Source: Gemmatimonadota bacterium
GTDB lineage: Bacteria > JAAXHH01
Length of the DNA: 64,000 bases
Reading direction: 5' to 3'
Assembly (NCBI GenBank): GCA_009835325.1
Contig: VXWP01000091.1
Location: forward strand, 22,847-86,846
Part shown: positions 26,940-34,519 of the stretch, in pieces
Layout: every line of letters starts with the position of its first letter
Numbering within the stretch: position 1 is the stretch's first letter
The notes under the pieces: generated by a model
Told to the model about the DNA's origin: nothing
The model's database searches: none
What the model saw: only the letters and a program-made list of their open reading frames with translations
Translations under genes and position numbers: made by a program

Positions 26940-27662
26940 ATGAACAAGTCCCAGGACGCATTCGGACAGCTTCTACTAAGCTGCTTCCAAGGTAACGAAT
27001 CATTGGAGATCATCGAACGCGACGATGGTTTCATTGAAGCCGGTTACGGAAATCGGTACTTCACATCGTATGAAGACTGGCCGTCTCATCACGTTACAGC
27101 GATGAAGTATGTAAGCGGCCGTGTGCTTGACGTAGGCTGCGGTGCGGGCAGCCACTCGATCTACTGTCAGGACCGGGGTTCTATTGTCATGGCGATCGAC
27201 GTCTCTCCAGGCGCGATCCAGGTCTCACGAAACAGAGGATTACGACACGGCAGGGTAATGTCGGTTACACAGGTCAGCGCCTCATTGGGTGTTTTTGATA
27301 CGATACTGATGCTGGGAGGCAATTTCGGTACTTTAGAAAACAGTGAACGAGCGAGTAGGCTAGTCAAACGATTCCACAGAATGACTACATCAACAGCACG
27401 AATCATTGCAGAATCACGAGATCCCTATTTAACAACAGAGTCGGTTCACAGAGCGTATCACAAAGAAAACAGAAGTAGAGGAAGGATGTCCGGCCAGGTA
27501 CGTATTCGAGCTCGTTTCAAGCATCTGAAGACGCCATGGTTTGACTATCTCTTCGTGTCGAAGGAGGAGATGGCGCAGATTCTCAATGACACAGGCTGGC
27601 GTGTAGAGGAATTCCTGGACTCCGGTGGTGCCGGCTACATTGGCGTGCTATCGAAATCCTGA
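26940..27662 (+). CDS. class I SAM-dependent methyltransferase
   Basis: A 240-residue Rossmann methyltransferase. The N-terminal GNRYFTSYEDWPSHH is a recurrent feature of a family of uncharacterised methyltransferases. SAM motif I is VLDVGCGAGSHSIY, followed by the acidic VMAIDVSPGAI. The frame opens with GTG 26901, but ATG 26940 follows GGGAG. Codon use is AT-richer than in the neighbours to the left, as in the next two genes, which suggests a separately acquired block. Acceptor unknown. Confidence 0.82.
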   Translation: MNKSQDAFGQLLLSCFQGNESLEIIERDDGFIEAGYGNRYFTSYEDWPSHHVTAMKYVSGRVLDVGCGAGSHSIYCQDRGSIVMAIDVSPGAIQVSRNRGLRHGRVMSVTQVSASLGVFDTILMLGGNFGTLENSERASRLVKRFHRMTTSTARIIAESRDPYLTTESVHRAYHKENRSRGRMSGQVRIRARFKHLKTPWFDYLFVSKEEMAQILNDTGWRVEEFLDSGGAGYIGVLSKS

Positions 27663-27682
27663 GTGCTTAACTGAACTGACCC

Positions 27683-28429
27683 ATGACCAAAGTACGACAC
27701 GACCGGCCAACCTGGGCGGGACGCGTTCCGCGACACAAGATCGCCGAGTTATACAAGAAAGAAGCCCTCGGGATCTGTGAAGAAGTACTGATCGACGATG
27801 TGGGGATCGGTCTGCTTGTGAGAATAGAGCATATCTTCCGTGCCAGGAAAGCGAACAGCGGCCTCGCGAGTTGTCCGCTCTGCCAGCGCGAGATCCCACA
27901 CGACTTCGACCCTGCGTTTCAGCTTCGTTGCGAATCCTGCAACTGGGAACTGACTTGGACGGAATACCAGAAGTCGTTTCAGGGCAAACACCTGATTGCG
28001 TCCGGCATGACCGCCTTCCTGAAGGAATACGTGAAGAAGTACAAGGTTGCGAGATCACCACAGGAAAAACTAATCCTCATAGATACCCTGATCCACCGGT
28101 ATCACTGGGAACTGGAAGGCGGTCTGACCGGGCCGGGAGCACGCGATCTCATCGCCGGAAAGCCGAACGAAGTCATCGACTTTCTGAACCAACTGAGCTA
28201 TGGGACCAGCAGCAGTCCGGAGATCCTTGCCACCCGCCAGGAGTGGCTGGACAAAGTGCGGAAGAGTCGAGCACAGTATGCGGATGCGGTTAAGGAGCGT
28301 GAGCTGAAGGATGAGAAGAAAAGGCAAAAGGCGGAAGAAAAGAACAGGCGGAGGACCTTGAAAGCGAAAGCGCGGCACGCTGGACGGGCCGGTCGGAGCA
28401 ATGCGGAAGAGGTCCGCGATGGTACGTGA
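27683..28429 (+). CDS. zinc-ribbon protein of unknown function
   Basis: A 248-residue protein I do not recognise. An N-terminal basic segment (RHKIAELYKKEALGICEEVLIDDVG) resembles a helix-turn-helix. Then CPLCQREIPHDFDPAF...CESCNWEL forms a CxxC-(x)n-CxxC zinc ribbon (about residues 63-84). The C-terminal 60 residues are a highly charged Lys/Arg/Glu coiled coil (KDEKKRQKAEEKNRRRTLKAK), likely to bind nucleic acid. The stop overlaps the HIT gene by 11 bp. Possible roles include DNA or RNA binding; none is demonstrated. Confidence 0.65.
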   Translation: MTKVRHDRPTWAGRVPRHKIAELYKKEALGICEEVLIDDVGIGLLVRIEHIFRARKANSGLASCPLCQREIPHDFDPAFQLRCESCNWELTWTEYQKSFQGKHLIASGMTAFLKEYVKKYKVARSPQEKLILIDTLIHRYHWELEGGLTGPGARDLIAGKPNEVIDFLNQLSYGTSSSPEILATRQEWLDKVRKSRAQYADAVKERELKDEKKRQKAEEKNRRRTLKAKARHAGRAGRSNAEEVRDGT

Positions 28430-28874
28430 CAACGACTGTGTATTTTGCCGCATCATCAGCGGCGAACTGGATTCCGCGACCGTTTTCGAAGATGAATCTA
28501 CCATGGCGTTTCTGGATCTTCGCCAGAGCAACGAAGGGCACGTCCTGGTCGTACCCAGGAATCACATCGAGCAGATCTACGACCTGGACAAGGACACTGC
28601 CTCAGCGCTTGCCAGCACAGTCTGTAAAGTCGCCCGGGCGATTCGCCAAGTTTACAAGCCTGATGGATTGTCGATCTGGCAGTCGAATGGTCCCGCGGCG
28701 TTTCAGGAAGTGCCGCACGTTCACTGGCATGTATTTCCAAGATACACGGACGACAGACATCTCGTGGTCTATCCCCGGGATCTCGCCGGCCGTGCGCGTA
28801 CGGAATATTCATTACAGTCTCTGAAAGACATATCGGGTCCATTGATAGACGCGCTTAAGGAAAACGGCGCGTAG
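28419..28874 (+). CDS. HIT-family nucleotide hydrolase
   Basis: A 151-residue histidine-triad protein that would hydrolyse nucleoside phosphoramidates or dinucleoside polyphosphates. The N-terminal CVFCRIISGELDSATVFED is typical of HINT-type members, with a zinc CxxC. The triad VPHVHWHVFPRY closes the fold. ATG 28419 follows AGAGG and overlaps the zinc-ribbon gene, so the two are co-translated. The family often has housekeeping roles, and this may simply be a passenger of the operon. Confidence 0.9.
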   Translation: MVRDNDCVFCRIISGELDSATVFEDESTMAFLDLRQSNEGHVLVVPRNHIEQIYDLDKDTASALASTVCKVARAIRQVYKPDGLSIWQSNGPAAFQEVPHVHWHVFPRYTDDRHLVVYPRDLAGRARTEYSLQSLKDISGPLIDALKENGA

Positions 28875-28895
28875 CAGCAAACAGAGGAACAATCC

Positions 28896-30134
28896 ATGAA
28901 GGTCATCGAGATCGAGGCACACGAGATCACCCTCGAATACGAGGACTGGATCGCTTACCAGCTCAATCATTTCTACGGGCCTGCGAAGCGGACGGTCTAC
29001 GTCGCCCATACCGACGACGGGCTCGTCGGATTGGGCGAAGGGCATGACGCGGAACCGGAGGAGGTGGTCGACAGGTACATCGGGACAAACCCCTTCGACT
29101 GGATCGGGGACGAGACCTCCCTGGCGCTGGGCACGGCGATGTACGACCTGATGGGCAAGGCCGCCGGCGTGCCGGTCTATAAGCTGTTCGGACAAAAAGT
29201 CAGGTCCTGGGTACCGGTGGGGAGCTGGACCGTGTCCACACACCCGGACCGCATGGCCGAAGCGGTGCACGAGTACTCGGCGCGTGGCTACACCTGGATG
29301 AAGTACCATCTCTCGCCCTTCGAGAACGTCATGGACCAGACCGAGGCGATGCAGGCGGCAGCGCCGGAGGGGTTCAGGATCCATTACGATTTCACCATGC
29401 ACGGCACCGACGACCACATGCCCGAACTTCTGGACAAGCTGGAACGGTTCACGGTGGCTGGCTGCTTCGAAGACCCCCTGCCGCCGGGGGACATCCAGGG
29501 CTACATCGAACTGCGCAAGCGCACCGGGCTGCCCGTCGTCCTGCATCATTTCCCCATGGGGGCAACCTACGAAGTCCTGATGAAACCCGCGGACGCGTAT
29601 ATGCTGGGGCATCAGCCGATCGGCGAGGCGGTGCGGCGGGCAGGCCTGTTCGCTGCGGATAACAGTCCCTTCATGCTTCAGAACGTGGGAGGGAACATCA
29701 CCCGGGCCATGACCGCCCACATGACGGCGGCCTTCCCGTCGGCGAACTTCCATTTCATCAGCGCGACGGAAACCTTGAAGCACGACGTGGTCATGGAAAA
29801 GCTGGAGCCCGTCAACGGGTTCGTGCGGGTGCCGGAGACGCCCGGGCTCGGTGTCACGCTGGACCGCGAAGAACTGGAGCGGCTCAAGCGACTCGAGCTG
29901 CCGCGCCAGGATAGGTGGATCATCCGGTCGCGGTACGAGAACGGCGCCCGGATGTACAACATCGCCGACCCGAAGGATTCCATCTTCATGGTGCGTCCCG
30001 ACCGGCGGCGCGGTATGGTCCCCATGAGCTACGATGCGCCCATAACCACCGAGTACTGGGACGATGACGGCACCGATGCGTACCGGGAGATGTTCGCCCG
30101 CATCGAGCGCGAAGGCGTTGTGCTAGAGAAGTAA
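28896..30134 (+). CDS. mandelate racemase / muconate lactonizing (enolase superfamily) enzyme
   Basis: A 412-residue enolase-superfamily enzyme that would abstract a proton next to a carboxylate on a sugar acid or related substrate. The barrel holds the first Asp ligand in IHYDFTMHG and the Glu in GCFEDPLPPG. The third acidic ligand is not seen; the stretch reads PVVLHHFPMG. The general-base region is YTWMKYHLSP rather than KxK. GAGGAA precedes the ATG. Substrate unknown. The next gene, a TIM-barrel unknown, lies 153 bp downstream on the same strand. Confidence 0.88.
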   Translation: MKVIEIEAHEITLEYEDWIAYQLNHFYGPAKRTVYVAHTDDGLVGLGEGHDAEPEEVVDRYIGTNPFDWIGDETSLALGTAMYDLMGKAAGVPVYKLFGQKVRSWVPVGSWTVSTHPDRMAEAVHEYSARGYTWMKYHLSPFENVMDQTEAMQAAAPEGFRIHYDFTMHGTDDHMPELLDKLERFTVAGCFEDPLPPGDIQGYIELRKRTGLPVVLHHFPMGATYEVLMKPADAYMLGHQPIGEAVRRAGLFAADNSPFMLQNVGGNITRAMTAHMTAAFPSANFHFISATETLKHDVVMEKLEPVNGFVRVPETPGLGVTLDREELERLKRLELPRQDRWIIRSRYENGARMYNIADPKDSIFMVRPDRRRGMVPMSYDAPITTEYWDDDGTDAYREMFARIEREGVVLEK

Positions 30135-30159
30135 CGAGCAGTAAAGGGCCGCGCGCGGT

Positions 30160-30205
30160 CGGACTTGGTCGCTTGCGGACTTGGTTGCTGCGGACCTGGA
30201 TATTG
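30160..30205 (+). repeat. three 15-16-bp tandem units after the enolase-family gene
   Basis: Units 30160-30175, 30176-30190 and 30191-30205 (CGGACTTGGTCGCTTG, CGGACTTGGTTGCTG, CGGACCTGGATATTG) degrade toward the 3' side, where the palindrome begins. Confidence 0.7.
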
Positions 30206-30219
30206 TACAATTGTACAAT
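30202..30219. promoter_or_regulatory. 18-bp perfect palindrome, two overlapping ATTGTACAAT operators
   Basis: ATTGTACAATTGTACAAT is its own reverse complement and contains two overlapping 10-bp palindromes, ATTGTACAAT (30202-30211 and 30210-30219). It lies 68 bp before the TIM-barrel gene. Such GTAC-centred palindromes are typical of GntR-type operators, but no regulator gene is next to it. Confidence 0.5.
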
Positions 30220-30287
30220 TGAACGATGGTAAGCGTATCCACTTCAGATCGGAAAGGCCGGAAGCCGTTTAACCAGAGCGAGTAAAC

Positions 30288-31835
30288 ATGCGAAAACCGA
30301 AGCTGATCCATTACAACGACGCGCGCCATTACAGCATCTACCGCTACGAACCCCCGATGAGCCTGCACCAGTGGCAGCAGCCCGTGGACGAGATCCTGGG
30401 AACCGACGTGGATACCCTGGTCTACGGCCTGGGTTCCGGCGAGACGTTTCTCCACGGCACGAAGGCCGGCCTGAAGTGGGGAGAAGGCGTCGAAGAGCAC
30501 AACATGAGCATGATGTGGTGGTGGGCGACAAAGAACCTGAACCTGGCGCTTGAGGCGGGTATCGATCCGCTCACTGTGGCGGTGGAACGGGCGCACGAGA
30601 AGGGACGTCGCATACTGGGCAGCCTGCGGATGACCGAGCCCACTTCTCCGGACGACGATAACCCCTACATGCTGGGCCGTCTCAAGCGGGAGCACCCGGA
30701 GGTCATGATCGGCGAAAACCATCCCGACTACCCCCGGGCGGCCGGCTGCGCGGACTACACCCGCAATGAGGTGCGGGCCGAGCGGCTTGGCGTCATCGAG
30801 GAGGTGTGCGTCCGGTACGGCATGGACGGGCTGGAGTTCGATCCCTACATGGGCGTGTTCTTCAAACCCTCGGAGGCGCGGGAGAAAGCGCCGATGCTTA
30901 CGGGATTCATGCGGGAGATCAGGCAACTGCTCGATCGCCTCGGGGACGGGCGCGGCGAGTCGTTATGTTTGGCCGCACGGGTGCGTGCTACCGAGGAAGC
31001 AAACCTCGCCCTGGGCATGGACGTGCGTACCTGGCTCGAGGAAGGTCTCCTGGATATCGTCATTCCCTGGACCGAGAGCTTCCTCTTCGACCAGGAGATG
31101 CCCATCGGTTGGGTGGTCAATGCGGCCTCCGCATCGGAGACACCGGTCTACCCCATGCTGGGACGGTCGCCGTACGACGACCGGCACCACCTGCCGACCA
31201 TCGAGATGTACCGGGCCGCGGCGGCCAATTACCGTGCCATGAGAGCGGACGGCCTGTACCTGTCGGACCTGCCCTGGCCGCACACCGAACGCGAATACCA
31301 GGTCTTTCGCGAGATGGCCGATCCGGATATCCACCTCAGGAAGAAGAAACACTATTTCCCGACACACCGGGAACCCGACGCGGAACCGCACGCTCCCGAG
31401 CGATTTCTACCCGTGGACCTTGAAGAAGAGGCGCCCGCCCGGGTACCGTTCCTGGTCGGAGACCGGCTGGCCGATGCCCGGGACGACGGCGAGCTCAAAG
31501 ACGTGACGCTGGGCGTGCGCATCGGGCACTGCTGCCCGGAGGACGATATCTCCTTCCGGTTCAACGGTGAAACCGTCACGCCGTCAGATAGCACGCACCA
31601 TTACGGCGGCATCATCTCCTACACGGCCGCGAGAAGCGGTCTTCCGGAACGCATCCTGACCCACTTCTGGTTCACTTTCGATCTGCCCCACGATCTGGTT
31701 CGCGAAGGCAAGAACGAGGTCGAGGTCGTGCTGGAAGAGCGATTCACCGGAATGGGCGGCGTCCGCGTGCTGCACCAAGTCGAGCTGATCGTGGCGTACG
31801 ACGAGCCCCTCGTGCCCGAGGGCGGGCAGATGTGA
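30288..31835 (+). CDS. TIM-barrel, glycoside-hydrolase-like protein of unknown specificity
   Basis: A 515-residue protein I can place only by fold. The first 340 residues look like a (beta/alpha)8 barrel: LIHYNDARHY at the N-terminus, DVDTLVYGLGSGETF, an inner GMDGLEFDPYMGVFF strand that resembles the acid-bearing strands of GHL10-like hydrolases, and DIVIPWTESFLF. Residues 400-515 form a beta-sandwich-type domain (LGVRIGHCCPEDDISFRFNG). No signal peptide. A Trp/Arg/Met-rich patch (MSMMWWWATKN) is distinctive. It is transcribed after the palindrome and the MR/MLE gene. Confidence 0.7.
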   Translation: MRKPKLIHYNDARHYSIYRYEPPMSLHQWQQPVDEILGTDVDTLVYGLGSGETFLHGTKAGLKWGEGVEEHNMSMMWWWATKNLNLALEAGIDPLTVAVERAHEKGRRILGSLRMTEPTSPDDDNPYMLGRLKREHPEVMIGENHPDYPRAAGCADYTRNEVRAERLGVIEEVCVRYGMDGLEFDPYMGVFFKPSEAREKAPMLTGFMREIRQLLDRLGDGRGESLCLAARVRATEEANLALGMDVRTWLEEGLLDIVIPWTESFLFDQEMPIGWVVNAASASETPVYPMLGRSPYDDRHHLPTIEMYRAAAANYRAMRADGLYLSDLPWPHTEREYQVFREMADPDIHLRKKKHYFPTHREPDAEPHAPERFLPVDLEEEAPARVPFLVGDRLADARDDGELKDVTLGVRIGHCCPEDDISFRFNGETVTPSDSTHHYGGIISYTAARSGLPERILTHFWFTFDLPHDLVREGKNEVEVVLEERFTGMGGVRVLHQVELIVAYDEPLVPEGGQM

Positions 31836-31930
31836 TGGGCGGGCGGGCACGTAAGTCACAAATTCGCTACATAGTCGAATTGTATTCACGCTGATCATCT
31901 GTATACACCAGCAAGGATCGGGCGACAGCC

Positions 31931-32788
31931 ATGAAGCTTTGCACGGTACAACCCCATATGTCGGATTCGATAACAGAGAATGTGCAGGAAACCACCAGAT
32001 GGATCCATCAAGCCACCGAATCCGGTGTCGACTTAGTCGTTTTCCCCGAAATGATGCTGACGGGCTATGATATTCACTTCATCGAGCTATACGCCAAAGC
32101 CGACAAAACCGATTGGCATGCGCCGGTCGATGAAGCACTAGACGAACTTGGTAAGGTAGTCGATGCTGCAGGTATCAGTGTCCTGGTAGGTTCTCCATAC
32201 CGTTACGGTGGTGGCCAACTAAACGCCTTGTTGTTACTCCAGCCAGGTAAAGAAGCCGTTCTTGCTGGTGCGAGATCCCATTTGCCTGTAGGGGACAGAA
32301 ATCGCATGGGATTCGTAGAACCTCGGGATCGTCTACCAGTGCCTGTTCTGGGTATTGAGATCGGCTCGGTTTTTTGTGCCGAAGTTTACAATCTCGACTA
32401 CATACAGGAAAAGGGATTGGAAGAAAGCGATATCATCCTGTGGTCCAGTGTGTTCATTAGCGACATAGATGAAAATGGTGACGTAATTCGAGATCGAAAC
32501 GCTGAGTTTGCCCGTGAAATCGCCAGTTATTGGCAGGTCCCTGTAATCCAATCCAACTATGTTTCCTATGCCAGCGAAGTTTCCATCCAAGATTCGCTAA
32601 GAAAAGGACGCACGCTCGGTGGCTCAATTGCCTGCGACGCATCGGGACGTATCCTTGACCAGGCCTCATGGACAGAAGAAGACATGCGATCGTTCGAAAT
32701 AAGTAGAGCCGACGACACAGTCGTGGTAACCCCTATAGCAGAGGAACGCTCATCCGAATCCCACGCGAAGACGCTTGCCGATGCATAA
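31931..32788 (+). CDS. carbon-nitrogen hydrolase (nitrilase superfamily), catalytic Lys changed
   Basis: A 285-residue nitrilase-fold protein. The catalytic Glu lies in VVFPEMMLTGYD and the nucleophilic Cys in GSVFCAEVYNLD. The Lys that normally sits in a 'KxHL' segment is replaced by Arg in ARSHLPVG. Without that Lys, classic amidase chemistry would be impaired. The sequence is AT-richer than the surrounding genes. It opens an overlapping operon: TPR gene start inside its 3' end (8-bp overlap), then PhyH 5 and a permease. Substrate unknown. Confidence 0.85.
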   Translation: MKLCTVQPHMSDSITENVQETTRWIHQATESGVDLVVFPEMMLTGYDIHFIELYAKADKTDWHAPVDEALDELGKVVDAAGISVLVGSPYRYGGGQLNALLLLQPGKEAVLAGARSHLPVGDRNRMGFVEPRDRLPVPVLGIEIGSVFCAEVYNLDYIQEKGLEESDIILWSSVFISDIDENGDVIRDRNAEFAREIASYWQVPVIQSNYVSYASEVSIQDSLRKGRTLGGSIACDASGRILDQASWTEEDMRSFEISRADDTVVVTPIAEERSSESHAKTLADA

Positions 32789-33680
32789 CCTCCCCGACTT
32801 CGACCGACTGTGGGACTACAACAATCCGGCAAAAACCGAGAAGGCCTTTGAGGAACTGCTGCCCGTCGCGGAGAGCGCCGGCAACCCCGATTACCGCGCC
32901 CAACTTCTCACACAGATCGCTCGGACCCATAGTCTTCGTAGGGAATTCGACGCGGCCCACCGCATCCTCGATGAAGCCGAAACATTGATTGTCAATATTA
33001 ACAACTCTTCCGAAGATGTATCACAGACTACCCGTGTCCGACTTCTCCTCGAACGCGGCCGCACCTTCAACTCGGCCGGCGACACAGATTCTGCACGGCC
33101 GCTCTTCAAAGAAGCCTGGGAACGGGCGCGGCAGGCCGGCGAGGACTACCATGTCGTGGACGCGGCCCACATGCTCGGAATCTGCGAGCCGGCAGATGCA
33201 TCCCTTATGTGGAATAACAGGGCGATGGAAACCGCGGAATCATCAGACGATCCGCGCGCAAAGGGCTGGCTCGGGCCGCTCTACAACAACATCGGTTGGA
33301 CGCACCACGACGCGGGCGAGTACGATAAGGCATTGGAACTCTTCGAGAAGGGGCTCGCCTGGCGGACCGAGCGGGACAACCAGCAGGCGACACGGATTGC
33401 GAAGTGGACCGTCGGCAGGGCGAAGCGTTCGCTCGGACGTATCGAAGAAGCGCTGGCCATGCAGCAATCCCTGCTCGAGGAACACGAAGCGGCCGGCACG
33501 TCGGACGGCTACGTCTTCGAAGAAATCGCCGAGTGCCTGATTGCGCTGGGGCGGCCGGATGAAGCACGGCCATACTTCGGCCGCGCCTACCAGGAACTGT
33601 CGAAAGACGGTTGGCTGACGGATAACGAGTCCGAGCGCCTGGCACGACTCAAACGATTGGGCAATGAACAACCATGTTGA
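32781..33680 (+). CDS. tetratricopeptide (TPR) repeat protein
   Basis: A 299-residue all-helical protein with several TPR-like units: QIARTHSLRREFDAAHRILDEA, TFNSAGDTDSARPLFKEAWERA, NNIGWTHHDAGEYDKALELFEKG, KRSLGRIEEALAMQQSLLEEH and ALGRPDEARPYFGRAYQEL. TPRs bind proteins. ATG 32781 overlaps the nitrilase stop, and the 3' end overlaps the PhyH start by 7 bp. This arrangement suggests a scaffold for the neighbouring enzymes, which is inference. No signal peptide. Confidence 0.85.
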   Translation: MHNLPDFDRLWDYNNPAKTEKAFEELLPVAESAGNPDYRAQLLTQIARTHSLRREFDAAHRILDEAETLIVNINNSSEDVSQTTRVRLLLERGRTFNSAGDTDSARPLFKEAWERARQAGEDYHVVDAAHMLGICEPADASLMWNNRAMETAESSDDPRAKGWLGPLYNNIGWTHHDAGEYDKALELFEKGLAWRTERDNQQATRIAKWTVGRAKRSLGRIEEALAMQQSLLEEHEAAGTSDGYVFEEIAECLIALGRPDEARPYFGRAYQELSKDGWLTDNESERLARLKRLGNEQPC

Positions 33681-34519
33681 CCGCTGCGCAGAAATCCGAA
33701 TTCGACGAACACGGCTGGGTTCGCGTGCCACGTATGCTTTCGGAAACGGACGTCCATTCCGTGCTCGACCGCGTCTGGGACGACCTGGAGCAAAGGTGCG
33801 GGATTCCGCGCGATGCCCCGGAGGCCTGGCCGGAAGCGAAACCCAAGGGATTCAACCGGCTGATGCGTTCCGGCGCCTTCGAACCAACCTGCGGCTCGGC
33901 CGTTCAAGAAGCTATAGACGAATTCCTCGAACCCGGCCACTGGGAGAAACCAAGCCCCTGGGGAGCGCTTCTGCTTACCTTCCCCGCTGCCGGCCCGTGG
34001 TTTCTGCCCAACCATTCATGGCACATGGACCTACAGAAAGCCGTAGACGCCGAGTCAGCGCAAAACCCCGGCGTACAGGTTTTCGCCATACTGGAACCAC
34101 TGGCCGCCCAGGGCGGCGCGACGATCGCCCTCGCCGGTTCTCATCGGCTTGTCCGACACCTTGCCCGGCAACCGGAACTGATCGGCGAAGGCCGTTCCAA
34201 AGACATCACCAATGCGGTCAAGCGGGCGGCGCCGAGTCTGCGGGATCTATGGTCCCGCGACCTGGGCGGAGACCGCGATTCGGGTGTAAACCGCGAAGAC
34301 CGATACCTTGCGAATCCCGTCGATGTGTCCGGCATTCCCGTGCAGGCCGTCGAGTTCACCGGCGATCCCGGTGACGTGATCTTCATGCATCCCTGGATCA
34401 TCCATACCGCATCTTCCAACCGCGGTGACAGGCCGAGAATCGTTATTACGGAGCGGGTTCGCAGACAGGACGGGCAGGACGACGCCCACCGCGTCACCAA
34501 CAGTCCAGGTGAGGCCTAA
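33674..34519 (+). CDS. phytanoyl-CoA dioxygenase (PhyH) family oxygenase 5
   Basis: A 281-residue PhyH-family oxygenase with the HxD in HSWHMDLQ, distal His in IIHTASSNRGDRPR and the GGATIALAGSHRLV segment. N-terminus LTAAQKSEFDEHGWVRVPRML is typical. It overlaps the TPR gene by 7 bp, and its TAA is followed directly by the GTG start of the permease, so the oxygenase and the permease are translationally adjacent. Substrate unknown. Confidence 0.85.
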   Translation: MLTAAQKSEFDEHGWVRVPRMLSETDVHSVLDRVWDDLEQRCGIPRDAPEAWPEAKPKGFNRLMRSGAFEPTCGSAVQEAIDEFLEPGHWEKPSPWGALLLTFPAAGPWFLPNHSWHMDLQKAVDAESAQNPGVQVFAILEPLAAQGGATIALAGSHRLVRHLARQPELIGEGRSKDITNAVKRAAPSLRDLWSRDLGGDRDSGVNREDRYLANPVDVSGIPVQAVEFTGDPGDVIFMHPWIIHTASSNRGDRPRIVITERVRRQDGQDDAHRVTNSPGEA

